Source: Christensenella sp. UBA4636 (lineage in GTDB: Bacteria; Bacillota; Clostridia; Christensenellales; Borkfalkiaceae). From it: 28,271 bases of DNA. Positions 16,405 to 25,006 of the stretch are shown here, one piece after another; position 1 is the stretch's first letter, and every line of letters starts with the position of its first letter. Under the pieces are notes generated by a model, which saw only the letters and a list, made by a program, of their open reading frames with translations, did no database searches and was not told the DNA's origin. The position numbers and the translations under genes are program-made. The DNA is taken from positions 78,862 to 107,132 of the forward strand of contig DHMS01000003.1 of the NCBI GenBank assembly GCA_002405915.1, in the 5' to 3' direction.

Positions 16405-16430
16405 TCGGCGGAGAGTTTCCTCTCCGCCGA
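16405..16430 (-). terminator. Rho-independent terminator of the protease/cohesin operon
   Basis: A perfect 11-bp stem, TCGGCGGAGAG (16405-16415) with CTCTCCGCCGA (16420-16430), has a TTTC loop. On the minus strand it is followed by GAAATTTTTTTATA. It lies 18 nt past the cohesin gene stop. Confidence 0.9.
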
Positions 16431-16448
16431 AAGCATAAAAGCAAATTT

Positions 16449-18656
16449 TCACCTGTTACTCTTCCTACTCTTAACTTTAACAAAAACACCACAAATAAGC
16501 ATAATCGCCACAATCATAACTATGCTCGTTAAGTCAAGAGTTCCAAAACACCCGCTCAATTCTTCGTCATCGTTCTTGAGCTTTTCAACCGAACGCTCTT
16601 CGCGGTGTTCGCAACGCAAGCACTTTCTGTACTCGCGACCCTCGGCACTAACCGTCGGCTCCAAGTCAACAATCCATTCGCCGTACTCATGTCCAAGTGC
16701 TTCGATTGTCTTTTCTTCACGGCTTAATTCTTCATTGCAAACAGAACAATAAATAACGCTATCATAGTGTCCGTCCTCAAGGCACGTTGCCTCTATTTTG
16801 TTTTCTTCTACCGCCGCAGCTTTAGTATGTCCTTTCTCGGAAATTTCTTTGTAAGTCGTATAATCGCAACGCGAGCAAGTGTCATACGCTTCCCAACCAA
16901 TCTCAACACAAGTCGGAGCTTTTGCCTTGTGATGAATATAATCGTGTCCTAACGCTTCTATTATCTTTTTCTCACGGCTTAATTCTTCATTGCAAACAGA
17001 ACAATAAACTACACTGTCATATTGTCCTTTCTCTAGGCAAGTTGCCTCTATCCTATTTTCTTCTACCGCAACAGCTTTTGTATGTCCTTTTGCCTTGATT
17101 TCTTCATATGTCGTGTAATTGCAACGCGAGCAAGTGTCATACGCTTTCCAACCAATCTCAACACAAGTCGGAGCCTTAGCTTCGTGATGAATATACTCGT
17201 GTCCGAGCGCGTCTATTTCGGTTACGTCCTTTACCGCAGCGCAACGCGAACAATGGTGCGACTTACTACCGGATGTATCGCACGTCGGCTGCTCATCCGT
17301 CGTAAACTCATTTGAAAAATCATGCGGAACGACAATCGTTGTTCCTACGTATTCAACGATTTGTTCGTTAAAATCTTTGTCGGTTATTTTGCTACCGCTT
17401 ATCGAAAATTCGCTTTTAGTTTCACACGGAGCAAGGACTTTAAACCGCAACCGAGCAATCGCCGTATCGCCCGAAATTCCGTCTTCATAAATAAACGATA
17501 ATCGCGCCATACCCGCCTTAAACGCAGTATTGCCAACTATCATAGAACCGTCGAAAATCTTTACAATGTCAACGCATTCGTATTCTTCGGCGTTAAATTC
17601 AACAAAGAAATCCCCGGCTGCAAGCAAGGTGTCCTTTTCGGCAAAAATGTCCAATTCTACTTCCGAATAAGTCACGCTATGCGCCTTTAATGAAATTTTA
17701 GGATAAACTATCACCGACGGAATTTCTTCCGTATTAACGGTAACGATAGACTTCGACCCGTTATAAGCCGTCAAATCGGAGTTATACAACGCAGACGAAA
17801 TAAATTCTATTTGCGTTTGCCCGTCTTTGTCCCCTATAACCGTAAACGAAATCTCCAACACCGTAACGTACGACGGCGCGGCAGAAAGAGCCGCATAAGA
17901 AATTTTAACGTAGCCGTCGGTTTTGTCGTTAACGGAAAACGTAGCGGAATCGGTGTTTTTGAGCGATTCGCCCAAACTAACGGATTTTAATGCAAGCATT
18001 TCATCATCGAAGTTTATTTCGAAATCCGCAGAAGCAAAACCGTGCGAGTTATAGGTATAAAAGCTCAATGCAACCTCGTCGCCCTTGCGCTTTGTTACGT
18101 CTTCATACCTCGAATAAAAAGTAACTGTTTCGGTTATTTGCTGTTTTTCCTTTACCGTTATTTTGCAACCGCTTGCGCTAACGGCAACGGAATTCAAGCC
18201 CGAATCGTAGCAGTCGCCGACGATAATATCAACTTTGTAGTCTTTGATTTCGGCTTCGCTTTCAGAATATAACAAAACAGTCAATATTAGTCCGTCGCCG
18301 CTTACGCCGTCAACCGAAACGTAACTTAGCCTAATTTCTCCCGCCGTTTCGGCGTTCACGTCACAAAGCGCGCTTGAAATAAAACTCCCTTTAGTCGCTC
18401 GTCCCAAAGTAAACGCAGAGGTATCGTAACGAACAAACAAATCAAGACCCGAAACGTCCGCAAAGTTTTTCGCATAAACGTAGATATACGTTCCGCTCCC
18501 TTGCGTTACAGAAACGTCGGCGGCGTATACCGTCGGGGCTTCGCTCGGTTGTTCTTCAGCCTCTACCAAGCACAAGCAAGGCAGAAAGCAGAAAACCGAT
18601 AAAACTACGGCAACGATATACGCGAATATTTTTTTGTTAAAAACTTTATCTGACAT
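16449..18656 (-). CDS. Membrane-anchored protein with three cohesin domains and Cys-rich repeats
   Basis: A 735-residue surface protein. An N-terminal signal sequence (about 9-32) leads into three cohesin-like domains (about 43-168, 177-307 and 317-443). Each has the cohesin pattern of an early strand ending in L/F-x-V/I-x-Y/F-D, a G-x-I/V-x-L/I-S-Y/F strand in the middle, and a last strand ending in I/V-V-V. Residues 450-700 are Cys-rich and repeat HCSRC, TCSRC, YCSVC and CLRC pairs with APTC and EATC, including two 85-residue units (485-569, 570-654). A C-terminal membrane span (about 708-727) and basic tail anchor it. It starts 20 nt after the dockerin protease, so it is the probable docking partner, a small scaffoldin. 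The Cys pairs could bind metal or form disulfides. The ribosome binding site is weak. Confidence 0.85.
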   Translation of the reverse strand: MSDKVFNKKIFAYIVAVVLSVFCFLPCLCLVEAEEQPSEAPTVYAADVSVTQGSGTYIYVYAKNFADVSGLDLFVRYDTSAFTLGRATKGSFISSALCDVNAETAGEIRLSYVSVDGVSGDGLILTVLLYSESEAEIKDYKVDIIVGDCYDSGLNSVAVSASGCKITVKEKQQITETVTFYSRYEDVTKRKGDEVALSFYTYNSHGFASADFEINFDDEMLALKSVSLGESLKNTDSATFSVNDKTDGYVKISYAALSAAPSYVTVLEISFTVIGDKDGQTQIEFISSALYNSDLTAYNGSKSIVTVNTEEIPSVIVYPKISLKAHSVTYSEVELDIFAEKDTLLAAGDFFVEFNAEEYECVDIVKIFDGSMIVGNTAFKAGMARLSFIYEDGISGDTAIARLRFKVLAPCETKSEFSISGSKITDKDFNEQIVEYVGTTIVVPHDFSNEFTTDEQPTCDTSGSKSHHCSRCAAVKDVTEIDALGHEYIHHEAKAPTCVEIGWKAYDTCSRCNYTTYEEIKAKGHTKAVAVEENRIEATCLEKGQYDSVVYCSVCNEELSREKKIIEALGHDYIHHKAKAPTCVEIGWEAYDTCSRCDYTTYKEISEKGHTKAAAVEENKIEATCLEDGHYDSVIYCSVCNEELSREEKTIEALGHEYGEWIVDLEPTVSAEGREYRKCLRCEHREERSVEKLKNDDEELSGCFGTLDLTSIVMIVAIMLICGVFVKVKSRKSNR
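16695..17204 (-). repeat. Two 255-bp tandem repeats inside the cohesin gene
   Basis: Units 16950-17204 and 16695-16949 each code for 85 residues of the Cys-rich region, starting GHEYIHHEAKAPTC and GHDYIHHKAKAPTC. Similarity is visible in the DNA as well as in the protein (for example GGCTTAATTCTTCATTGC in both), suggesting recent duplication or gene conversion. Confidence 0.85.
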
Positions 18657-18676
18657 AGTGACTTATCTTTACACCG

Positions 18677-21600
18677 CTATATTATTGAGCCGATTTTACC
18701 GCTAACGTATTGCAAAATTCTCATCGCTTCCGCCGCGGAAAGGACGCCGTCCTTGTCGATATCCGCACGCATAAATTGCTCTTCCGTTAGATTCAACTTG
18801 TCGTTAGCCGCTTGCAAAAGCATAAGCGCGTCTTTATTAGTGATTACTCCGTCTCCGTCTACGTCACCGAGCGAATTATCGTCCACGGCTACTTTAACCG
18901 TTACCGAATACGGCTTATCGGCAGTGCCGTTGTACGTGTGCGTTACGCCGTCAAACGCGTCTATGTAATATTCCAATCCTTCGAGAGAAATATTTTCCGC
19001 GCCGACAATTCCGTAGTAACGGCTATTGTTGTTGTACATAGTGTAAGACTTCCATTCTCCACCCACAACCCTATAATAGAGCGTTGCCGAAGCAATCTGC
19101 AAGTTATCCGTAATGGTTGCCGAAATTATCAACTTCTGCCCCGTGTACGCGGTGCGAACGGGTGAGTGATAGATATTCGGTGCCATGGTATCCATAGCGC
19201 GGATAACTATTTTGCCGCTCGGCGTGGATTCCGACATATCCGTTTTTACGACCGTGAAGTTGTAATAATAAAGTTTGCCCGGCTCCACGGTGGAATCGAA
19301 AAATTCGTTTTCGTCCGCAGCAAGCACGTAATCGTTAAGGCGTGTGTATAAGCCGTCTTCTTTATCGCTACGGTATACGTTGTACCCGAGTAAAGTATCG
19401 AAGTCATCTTGTTGCCAAGTGAGTTTTACGCCCGTTTCGGTCGCTTCGCCTTGCATAATCATTGCTTGCGCCGTGGTAGTGTCTATCTCGAAACCGAAAC
19501 GCCCTTGTGTTTCGTAAAGCCGCAAGAAGTAGTCGTCCGCCGCCCGCGCGTTTTCTATGTTAAAGTACTGATTGCCGTTTTCTATAGTAGTTCTAAGCGT
19601 ATAAGTGCCTTCCCAACGGCGAGCCGAAACGTATTTACCCGAAATTTCATATTCGGCATAAGGCTTAGACGAACCGAAGCGAAGTCTGAGCGGCAATGAC
19701 GTATCCATATCGCGGTTAAACTCAACCACGAAAGTGCAAGTTTCGTTACCTACAACGCGCGCACGCTCTCCGTTACTGTTAAGCACGTATGCGTCGGTTA
19801 CGAACGGAAAAGTATTTTCGGGCGCGGTGGTGAGGTATGGTTCACTTATCAAAGTTGCCATCTGAGAATAATTATTTCGATCAACTATTTGTCTTTTTAT
19901 CAAATTAGTGTTTACAGTCCCCCAATAGTTGCCGGAAATATCTATTGAAACATCATCACCTTCAACACTAGGTGCTGTAATACGAAGCCAATGTTCAACA
20001 TTAGAATCACCAAGATTGTTAAGTATTACGCTATTATGCAGTTGTTTCTTTGTATTATTCGACAAGGAATACCCGGAACTGCGCACGGTTTTTCCGTCAC
20101 TTGATGTAATATTATTCCCGGCAAAAACACAATTATTATATGTTGTTTGTACATATCTATCGTTATAACCGTTAAAAATCACTCCACAATCAGAAAAAAG
20201 ACAAGAATCAAAATTTCCAAGTAGATGAGGAGTCCAAATTATATCAATACTATCTGATCCTAAGCCTTTAAAAACACAGTATGTTGCATTATCAATTGTA
20301 AAGCCTCTGACAGCATCTTCTGTTAAACCAATACGTTTATAATGAAAATAAACACTTTTATTCTTAACTCTTCCCTCTAAGGCGTCATAAACACGAGTCA
20401 GTATTGAGGCACCGTTATGTTTTTGTGTAAAATAACAATATTTAGCAGAGGAAATATCTAAAGTGGCATTTACGACATTAGTGTAATTAAGCTCTATCTT
20501 ACCATTGCCACTTTCATCAAGACAGACCTCGTATTCACCCATCAATTCACTCGGGAAAAGTTCTACGGGTTCATCCAAAGTACCATTAGTAATAAACGTA
20601 CCTTCCACTTGCAAATAAGCAATATACTGACTTGCATACGGGTCTTCGGGGTCGTTAGACCAAAACTGTATTTTCGTCCCGGGGTCTACCGTGACCGTTA
20701 CGCCTTCTGCTATAACGGTGCTATTCGGTATAATGTAATAATTATCCTTAGTAAGCGTCATATCTTCCGTTATCTGGCTTGGTAGCACAACGCCGTTACG
20801 AACGGCAAAAGATATAACGCCGTGATTTGTATAAGTACCGTTATCCTCTTCGTCAAGCCCGTTGCCGAAAGTAACGGTTACGTTAAGATTTATAATATAA
20901 TCATTAGGGCAATCTTTTGAGACTTTAACAACGAGAGGTTCTTCCGTTCCTATATATGCGCCGAGTTCGTCACGCATTAAATTGTCTTTCGTGGAGTACG
21001 TGCCTACGCCGTCAAAATTGACGGTATCGGTTAAAATCTCAACGTACGGGTTTGCAATACCGGAGTCGCTTAACGTATCGATTTTCACAACCGTATCCTT
21101 ACTCATACCCCAGCGGTTGCGGAGTATCAAGCCGATATTTATCGTTTCGCCCGCGTCGATAACTCCGTCGCCGTTGTTTTCTTCGGCAATATTCTCACTG
21201 TCAAATAGATAGTGTCCGTAAAGATTTACGTCCGGCTTAGGCAATTTTGTGAGCGCGGCATAAGCGTTTACAATCATCGGCAAATTGTGTACCGCGCCGT
21301 TAATAACATGTTTGTCGGGATTAAAACAATACGCCGTATCTTCGCTCGTAGCGGAGAGTTGAGCGGAAACGAATTTGCTCGGATACATATCTCTATCCGT
21401 ATAGTAACTGCAAATCAGCGCGGCTATGCCAGAAACAAGCGGGGTCGCCATACTCGTTCCGTTAAGTTTTCCGTAACGATTGTTCGGCAATGTGCTAAGC
21501 ATTGCTTCGCCCGGAGCATACACTTCGTATTCCACGGAGTTATATGCAGAAACGTCCCAGTTAGTGAAAGAAGATTCCACGCCCAATGCGTTTACACTCA

Positions 21601-22828
21601 TTACCCCTACTACGTAACTAAGCGCAGCGGGATAAGACGGTAAATATTCGCCATAATTTTTATAATAATCCGCCGCTTCGTTCGGTTTCCCGTCGTTGCC
21701 CGCCGCCGCGACCAAGGTAGAGGTGGTGTACGCAGCCTGAAGCGCATCTTGCACGGCGATAGAGCATGCCGAACCGCCGAATGACATATTTATTACGTCC
21801 GCGCCATGGGTGTATGCGTAAACGATTGCTTCGGCTATGTCGCTTTGCAAAAACACGCCCGTTGCTTGACCGGCTTTTATCGCCATTATTTTTACGTTAT
21901 AAGCAACGCCGACTGTGCCGACTTTGTTATTCGCCGCCGCGATTATGCCCGCGACATGCGTTCCGTGTCCGTGGTCGTCCATCGGGTCTCCGCTATGGAA
22001 ACGCGCGTAGCTCACGGTGGAGCAACCGTAAACGTCGTCTATGTATCCGTCGCCGTCATCGTCAATTCCGTTTCCGGGTATTTCGTCGGTATTCACCCAC
22101 ATATTTGCTTTCAAATCCGGGTGCGTATAATCTACGCCGGTGTCTATTACGGCAACCGTAACGGAAGGGTCTCCGCCGGCAGAAATGCCCTTACTCTTAA
22201 GCCAACGCCAAGATTTTTGAATATCGCAAGCGGTCAGATACCACTGGTCTTTCACTTGAAGATTGTTTAAAACTTCATCGAGAAGCCCGTCTACGTCCGC
22301 CGAAGAAGCCGAAGCGCCGTCGTCGGAAACTTCCGTTGAAGTATCTTCGTAAATATAATCGAAATCGGCAGTCAAAACGGCTTTAAGCGAACGCGCCTTT
22401 TTAACCGCTGTTTTTACGTCTGTTTGTCCGTCTATCTCGGCGCGGTACCACACCGAACCGTCGGCATTCGCCATTACTTTTTCAAGCGAAGAAAACCCGC
22501 AAGACGTCAAATCTTTCGTTATTTTGCCGTTGAAGCTTTTAGCGAATTTCAAAAGTGCGGCAGAATCGTCATACTTATAGTTTCCGCTTTCAAAAGCTTC
22601 GGGATAAACAACGTCGAACGGGGCAAGCAAATTGCCGTCATCGTCCGTCGCTTTGCCTTTGTACGTTGAAGCAAGGTCTGTTAGCGGCACGTTTCCGTCG
22701 GCGTATTGAGTATCCGAACGAACTCCGTCGCCAAACAGGTTACCCGTGCTATACGCAGTGAATGCGCCGCAAAATACAGAAAGTACAAGTAACAAAGATA
22801 AAATAAGGTTACGTTTAAATTTTTTCAT
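18677..22828 (-). CDS. Secreted S8 (subtilisin-like) protease with C-terminal dockerin
   Basis: A 1383-residue exported protease. The start at 22828 (MKKFKRN) is chosen because AGGAG stands eight bases before it and the promoter lies just upstream; an in-frame extension to 22903 would begin before the transcription start. A signal peptide (about 1-28) and a propeptide (to about 190) come first. The catalytic domain has D229 in VIDTGVDYTHPDL, H288 in HGHGTHVAG, N378 in AAGND and S459 in NGTSMATP. An Asp-rich insert GNGIDDDGDGYIDD probably binds calcium. Beta-rich domains and a beta-helix-like region (about 700-990) follow, then a fibronectin-III domain and an Ig-like domain. Residues 1321-1383 are a type I dockerin with two calcium loops, DVDGDGVITNKD and DIDKDGVLSAAE. 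It is co-transcribed with the cohesin protein that probably holds it at the cell surface. Confidence 0.93.
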   Translation of the reverse strand: MKKFKRNLILSLLLVLSVFCGAFTAYSTGNLFGDGVRSDTQYADGNVPLTDLASTYKGKATDDDGNLLAPFDVVYPEAFESGNYKYDDSAALLKFAKSFNGKITKDLTSCGFSSLEKVMANADGSVWYRAEIDGQTDVKTAVKKARSLKAVLTADFDYIYEDTSTEVSDDGASASSADVDGLLDEVLNNLQVKDQWYLTACDIQKSWRWLKSKGISAGGDPSVTVAVIDTGVDYTHPDLKANMWVNTDEIPGNGIDDDGDGYIDDVYGCSTVSYARFHSGDPMDDHGHGTHVAGIIAAANNKVGTVGVAYNVKIMAIKAGQATGVFLQSDIAEAIVYAYTHGADVINMSFGGSACSIAVQDALQAAYTTSTLVAAAGNDGKPNEAADYYKNYGEYLPSYPAALSYVVGVMSVNALGVESSFTNWDVSAYNSVEYEVYAPGEAMLSTLPNNRYGKLNGTSMATPLVSGIAALICSYYTDRDMYPSKFVSAQLSATSEDTAYCFNPDKHVINGAVHNLPMIVNAYAALTKLPKPDVNLYGHYLFDSENIAEENNGDGVIDAGETINIGLILRNRWGMSKDTVVKIDTLSDSGIANPYVEILTDTVNFDGVGTYSTKDNLMRDELGAYIGTEEPLVVKVSKDCPNDYIINLNVTVTFGNGLDEEDNGTYTNHGVISFAVRNGVVLPSQITEDMTLTKDNYYIIPNSTVIAEGVTVTVDPGTKIQFWSNDPEDPYASQYIAYLQVEGTFITNGTLDEPVELFPSELMGEYEVCLDESGNGKIELNYTNVVNATLDISSAKYCYFTQKHNGASILTRVYDALEGRVKNKSVYFHYKRIGLTEDAVRGFTIDNATYCVFKGLGSDSIDIIWTPHLLGNFDSCLFSDCGVIFNGYNDRYVQTTYNNCVFAGNNITSSDGKTVRSSGYSLSNNTKKQLHNSVILNNLGDSNVEHWLRITAPSVEGDDVSIDISGNYWGTVNTNLIKRQIVDRNNYSQMATLISEPYLTTAPENTFPFVTDAYVLNSNGERARVVGNETCTFVVEFNRDMDTSLPLRLRFGSSKPYAEYEISGKYVSARRWEGTYTLRTTIENGNQYFNIENARAADDYFLRLYETQGRFGFEIDTTTAQAMIMQGEATETGVKLTWQQDDFDTLLGYNVYRSDKEDGLYTRLNDYVLAADENEFFDSTVEPGKLYYYNFTVVKTDMSESTPSGKIVIRAMDTMAPNIYHSPVRTAYTGQKLIISATITDNLQIASATLYYRVVGGEWKSYTMYNNNSRYYGIVGAENISLEGLEYYIDAFDGVTHTYNGTADKPYSVTVKVAVDDNSLGDVDGDGVITNKDALMLLQAANDKLNLTEEQFMRADIDKDGVLSAAEAMRILQYVSGKIGSII

Positions 22829-22855
22829 TGTAAGCACTCCTACCTTTTCTATATT

Positions 22856-22872
22856 CACTTCTATAAGAAGTG
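22856..22872. promoter_or_regulatory. 7-bp hairpin in the protease mRNA leader
   Basis: CACTTCT (22856-22862) pairs with AGAAGTG (22866-22872) around a 3-nt loop. It sits in the roughly 60-nt leader between the promoter and the start codon. A regulator binding site or an mRNA-stabilising hairpin would both fit. Confidence 0.4.
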
Positions 22873-22893
22873 TTTTCACATTATCGTATAAAC

Positions 22894-22922
22894 AATATAG
22901 CACTATACGAAATATTTGTCAA
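22894..22922 (-). promoter_or_regulatory. Sigma-A promoter of the protease/cohesin operon
   Basis: On the minus strand, a perfect TTGACA (22917-22922) is 17 nt from TATATT (22894-22899). Transcription would begin near 22887, about 60 nt before the start codon at 22828. Confidence 0.8.
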
Positions 22923-23051
22923 TTTGTTTTAAACGTTATTTTAATTGAATTTTGGTTTTGGGAATTTAATTATCTTCTCATATTCATATTCTGACCTTCA
23001 TACTCTGAACAAGTTATTCAAAACGTTAAATCAACTTTTTTTACTACAAGC

Positions 23052-23092
23052 AAAACGCCGACCGCAAGTTTTTTTCTTGCAGTCGGCGTTTA
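23052..23092 (-). terminator. Terminator of the AAA_14/DUF4143 gene
   Basis: AAACGCCGACCGCAAG and CTTGCAGTCGGCGTTT form a stem of about 16 bp with one mismatch and a T-rich loop. It is four bases past the stop codon, and on the minus strand a short T run (GTTTTGC) follows the stem. A strong stem but a modest U tract. Confidence 0.75.
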
Positions 23093-23095
23093 AGA

Positions 23096-24424
23096 TTATA
23101 AGAACATTACCATATAATGCGGCAAAGTGATTTTCACACCGTTTTTGCCGTTTCTTCCGCCTATCAATTTGTAAGCTACGCTCGGGGAATAATCTTTTAT
23201 AAACTTATTAAGCGAAACGGAAGACATGTTTCCCGCTTTCACTTCAACCGGGATAACCTCTCCGTTTTTTTCGATAATAAACTCGATTTCTTGCGAATCG
23301 TTAGGCTTATAGTAATAAATTTTATATCCTCGTTTAATCAAGCATTCGGCGATTACGTTTTCGTATACGCCGCCTTTCGCGTTGCCTTTTATCGTGTTGT
23401 TTAAAATCGCCGCTTTCGTTTCGAAGCCGTAAGTCGCGCAAAGTAGCCCCGTATCCGCCATATACAATTTGAATTGAGCGTCGTCCGCATTCGCCATCAA
23501 CGGCAAGTACGGCTCGTGAACGTTATAGCACGCATTCACGATTTCAGAATCTTTGAGCCACTGAACGCTCCCGCCGAATTTTCTTCGCGTTTGACCTTTT
23601 TCGACCGTAGAATACTGAAATTTTTTGATTTCTTTCGCTAATTGTTTAGGCACCGCGTCGTAACACATTCTCACAAACTGCTTTTCTTTGCCCTTTGCGT
23701 GCTTAGATATGTCGTCTTGATATTCCGCTAATATTTCGTTCTGAATTTTCGCTACCCTATTGAAATCTTTGCGTTCCGCAAAATCGGCAACGACTTCGGG
23801 CATTCCGCCCACGACCATAAATTCGCGAAACAACGATTCAAACTTTTCATGTACGCTTTCGGGAATTTGCGCTCCGTCGTCAAAGTAAGTTTTTATTACG
23901 GCTATCACTTCTTTTCTATACCCGTACGCCCACAAAAATTCTTCAAAGTCAAGCGAACGCATTACAATTTGCCTTTCGTACCCGACCGGCACCGAACTCG
24001 GCACTTCAACGTTTTCGTCGTCGTCATCGCCGTAAGCAAGCCCTAACAATGAACCTGAAGAAATCACGTCGCAACGCATGTCCTCGGCAAGAAACTTAAT
24101 CGCCGTCCGCGCATTGCCGCAATATTGTATTTCGTCGAAGAATATCAAAGTGTTGCCGTAAACAATCTGCGCTTCCGGCATGTTCGCCGTCAAGCGTTTG
24201 TAAATTTCGTCGGCGGATAACTCCCCTTTGAAAATCACTTTCAAGTTAGGTTGTTTAAAAAAGTCGATACAGATGAAAGAGCTATACTCCGCCTTGCCGA
24301 AAGCCTTAACGATATACGACTTGCCGACCTGTCTCGCCCCTTTTATCAACAAACATTTTTTTAATCCGTTTTTCCTCTCCCTCTTCCATTCCAAGAGTTC
24401 GTCATACACTTTTCTTTTCAGCAT
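23096..24424 (-). CDS. AAA_14/DUF4143 ATPase
   Basis: A 442-residue protein of the two-domain family with an AAA_14 ATPase and a C-terminal DUF4143 domain. Walker A is GARQVGKS (29-36) and Walker B is LIFFDE (93-98). The C-terminal part holds a nuclease-fold-like motif: IEFII, then VEVKAG (K396), like the PD-(D/E)xK core seen at the end of many DUF4143 proteins. Length is normal for the family. These genes are often present in many copies in Clostridia, Bacteroidetes and Treponema, and their function is unsettled. It stands alone, with its own consensus promoter, a GAGGTGA ribosome binding site and its own terminator. Four phased repeats cover the promoter and upstream DNA, which is unusual. 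Confidence 0.9.
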   Translation of the reverse strand: MLKRKVYDELLEWKRERKNGLKKCLLIKGARQVGKSYIVKAFGKAEYSSFICIDFFKQPNLKVIFKGELSADEIYKRLTANMPEAQIVYGNTLIFFDEIQYCGNARTAIKFLAEDMRCDVISSGSLLGLAYGDDDDENVEVPSSVPVGYERQIVMRSLDFEEFLWAYGYRKEVIAVIKTYFDDGAQIPESVHEKFESLFREFMVVGGMPEVVADFAERKDFNRVAKIQNEILAEYQDDISKHAKGKEKQFVRMCYDAVPKQLAKEIKKFQYSTVEKGQTRRKFGGSVQWLKDSEIVNACYNVHEPYLPLMANADDAQFKLYMADTGLLCATYGFETKAAILNNTIKGNAKGGVYENVIAECLIKRGYKIYYYKPNDSQEIEFIIEKNGEVIPVEVKAGNMSSVSLNKFIKDYSPSVAYKLIGGRNGKNGVKITLPHYMVMFL

Positions 24425-24444
24425 AGTTTCACCTCTTAGGTTCC

Positions 24445-24473
24445 ATTATACATAAAATCGGCATATTAGTCAA
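24445..24473 (-). promoter_or_regulatory. Sigma-A promoter of the AAA_14/DUF4143 gene, occupied by a repeat
   Basis: On the minus strand, TTGACT (24468-24473) is 17 nt from a perfect TATAAT (24445-24450). The first 16-bp direct repeat fills the spacer almost exactly (24451-24466), so a protein bound there would block RNA polymerase. The leader is only about 14 nt long. Confidence 0.8.
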
Positions 24474-24565
24474 GACAATTTTGCATAAAATCGGCATATC
24501 GTTTTTCAATTTTTTACATAAAATCGGATAGTCGGTTATAACTTTTTTGCATAAAATCGGCATAT
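24451..24565. repeat. Four direct repeats at an exact 33-bp period
   Basis: CATAAAATCGGCATAT begins at 24451, 24484 and 24550. A diverged copy, CATAAAATCGG with a changed end, begins at 24517. The starts are exactly 33 bp apart. The 17-nt spacers are unlike each other and T-rich. The period is about three helical turns, so bound proteins would lie on nearly the same DNA face. Confidence 0.85.
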
Positions 24566-24584
24566 ACGCGCACAAAATTTGCTC

Positions 24585-24617
24585 AATATTTGTCCGCGTA
24601 CCGCGGACAATCGATAT
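24585..24617 (-). repeat. Single ATATCGA hairpin unit
   Basis: TTGTCCGCG (24590-24598) pairs with CGCGGACAA (24602-24610) around a TAC loop. TCGATAT (24611-24617), the reverse complement of the array linker, follows, and AATAT precedes. It is therefore one unit of the hairpin-array family on the opposite strand. Its stem resembles unit 2 of array A (TTGTCCG/CGGACAA). Confidence 0.65.
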
Positions 24618-24652
24618 TTATACATAAAGTATGATTGATTGAAAGATGATTG

Positions 24653-24712
24653 AGAATAATATATAATTTCGTCCGCAACTTTCCACTTTCACCTTTCAAT
24701 TTTCAACTTACT
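24653..24712. repeat. Leader plus heptamer tract
   Basis: AATAATATATAATTTCGTCCGCAAC resembles the stretch before the heptamers at 5795. TTTCCAC, TTTCACC, TTTCAAT and TTTTCAAC follow. It belongs to the 657-bp gene-free stretch 24425-25081. Confidence 0.5.
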
Positions 24713-24730
24713 AAGCGCGAGCAAAAGCGG

Positions 24731-25006
24731 ATTTTAAAATATATACGTATATCCTTAATTTTCAACTTTCACCTTCAATTTTCAACTTGCTAACTTGCAA
24801 GTCCGCTTCTCTTGTCAGCCTTTTCAGGGCGGAGAAGGGTTGCAGTTTGGCATAGCCGGTGACGGCGAATTTTAAATATATACGTATATCCTTAATTTTC
24901 AACTTTCACCTTTCAATTTTCAACTTGCTAACTTGCAAGTCCGCTCCCTTTGTCAGCCTTTTTAGGGCGGAGAAGGGTTGCAGTTTGGCACAGCTGGTGA
25001 CGGCGA
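24731..25006. repeat. 138-bp tandem direct duplication
   Basis: Unit 1 (24731-24868) and unit 2 (24869-25006) are adjacent, equal in length and nearly identical, differing by two compensating single-base indels and a few substitutions. Each holds an ATATATACGTATAT palindrome, heptamers, a TTGCAAG/CTTGC pair, a CAGCC...GGGCGGAGAAGG segment and TGCAGTTTGGCA. Unit 2 continues into the full 91-nt element and unit 1 stops at GACGGCGA, so the duplication truncated the element. Confidence 0.88.

Noticed and set aside
16236..16532. Plus-strand coding region across array B
   Set aside because: It consists of repeat sequence, crosses the terminator at 16405-16430 and ends antisense to the cohesin gene.
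22829..22903. Longer N-terminus for the S8 protease
   Set aside because: The extension starts upstream of the predicted transcription start and would hide the signal peptide. ATG at 22828 has a good AGGAG.
24451..24565. Short CRISPR array
   Set aside because: Repeats are 16 bp and spacers 17 nt, both far too short. One copy lies in a consensus promoter and no cas gene is nearby.
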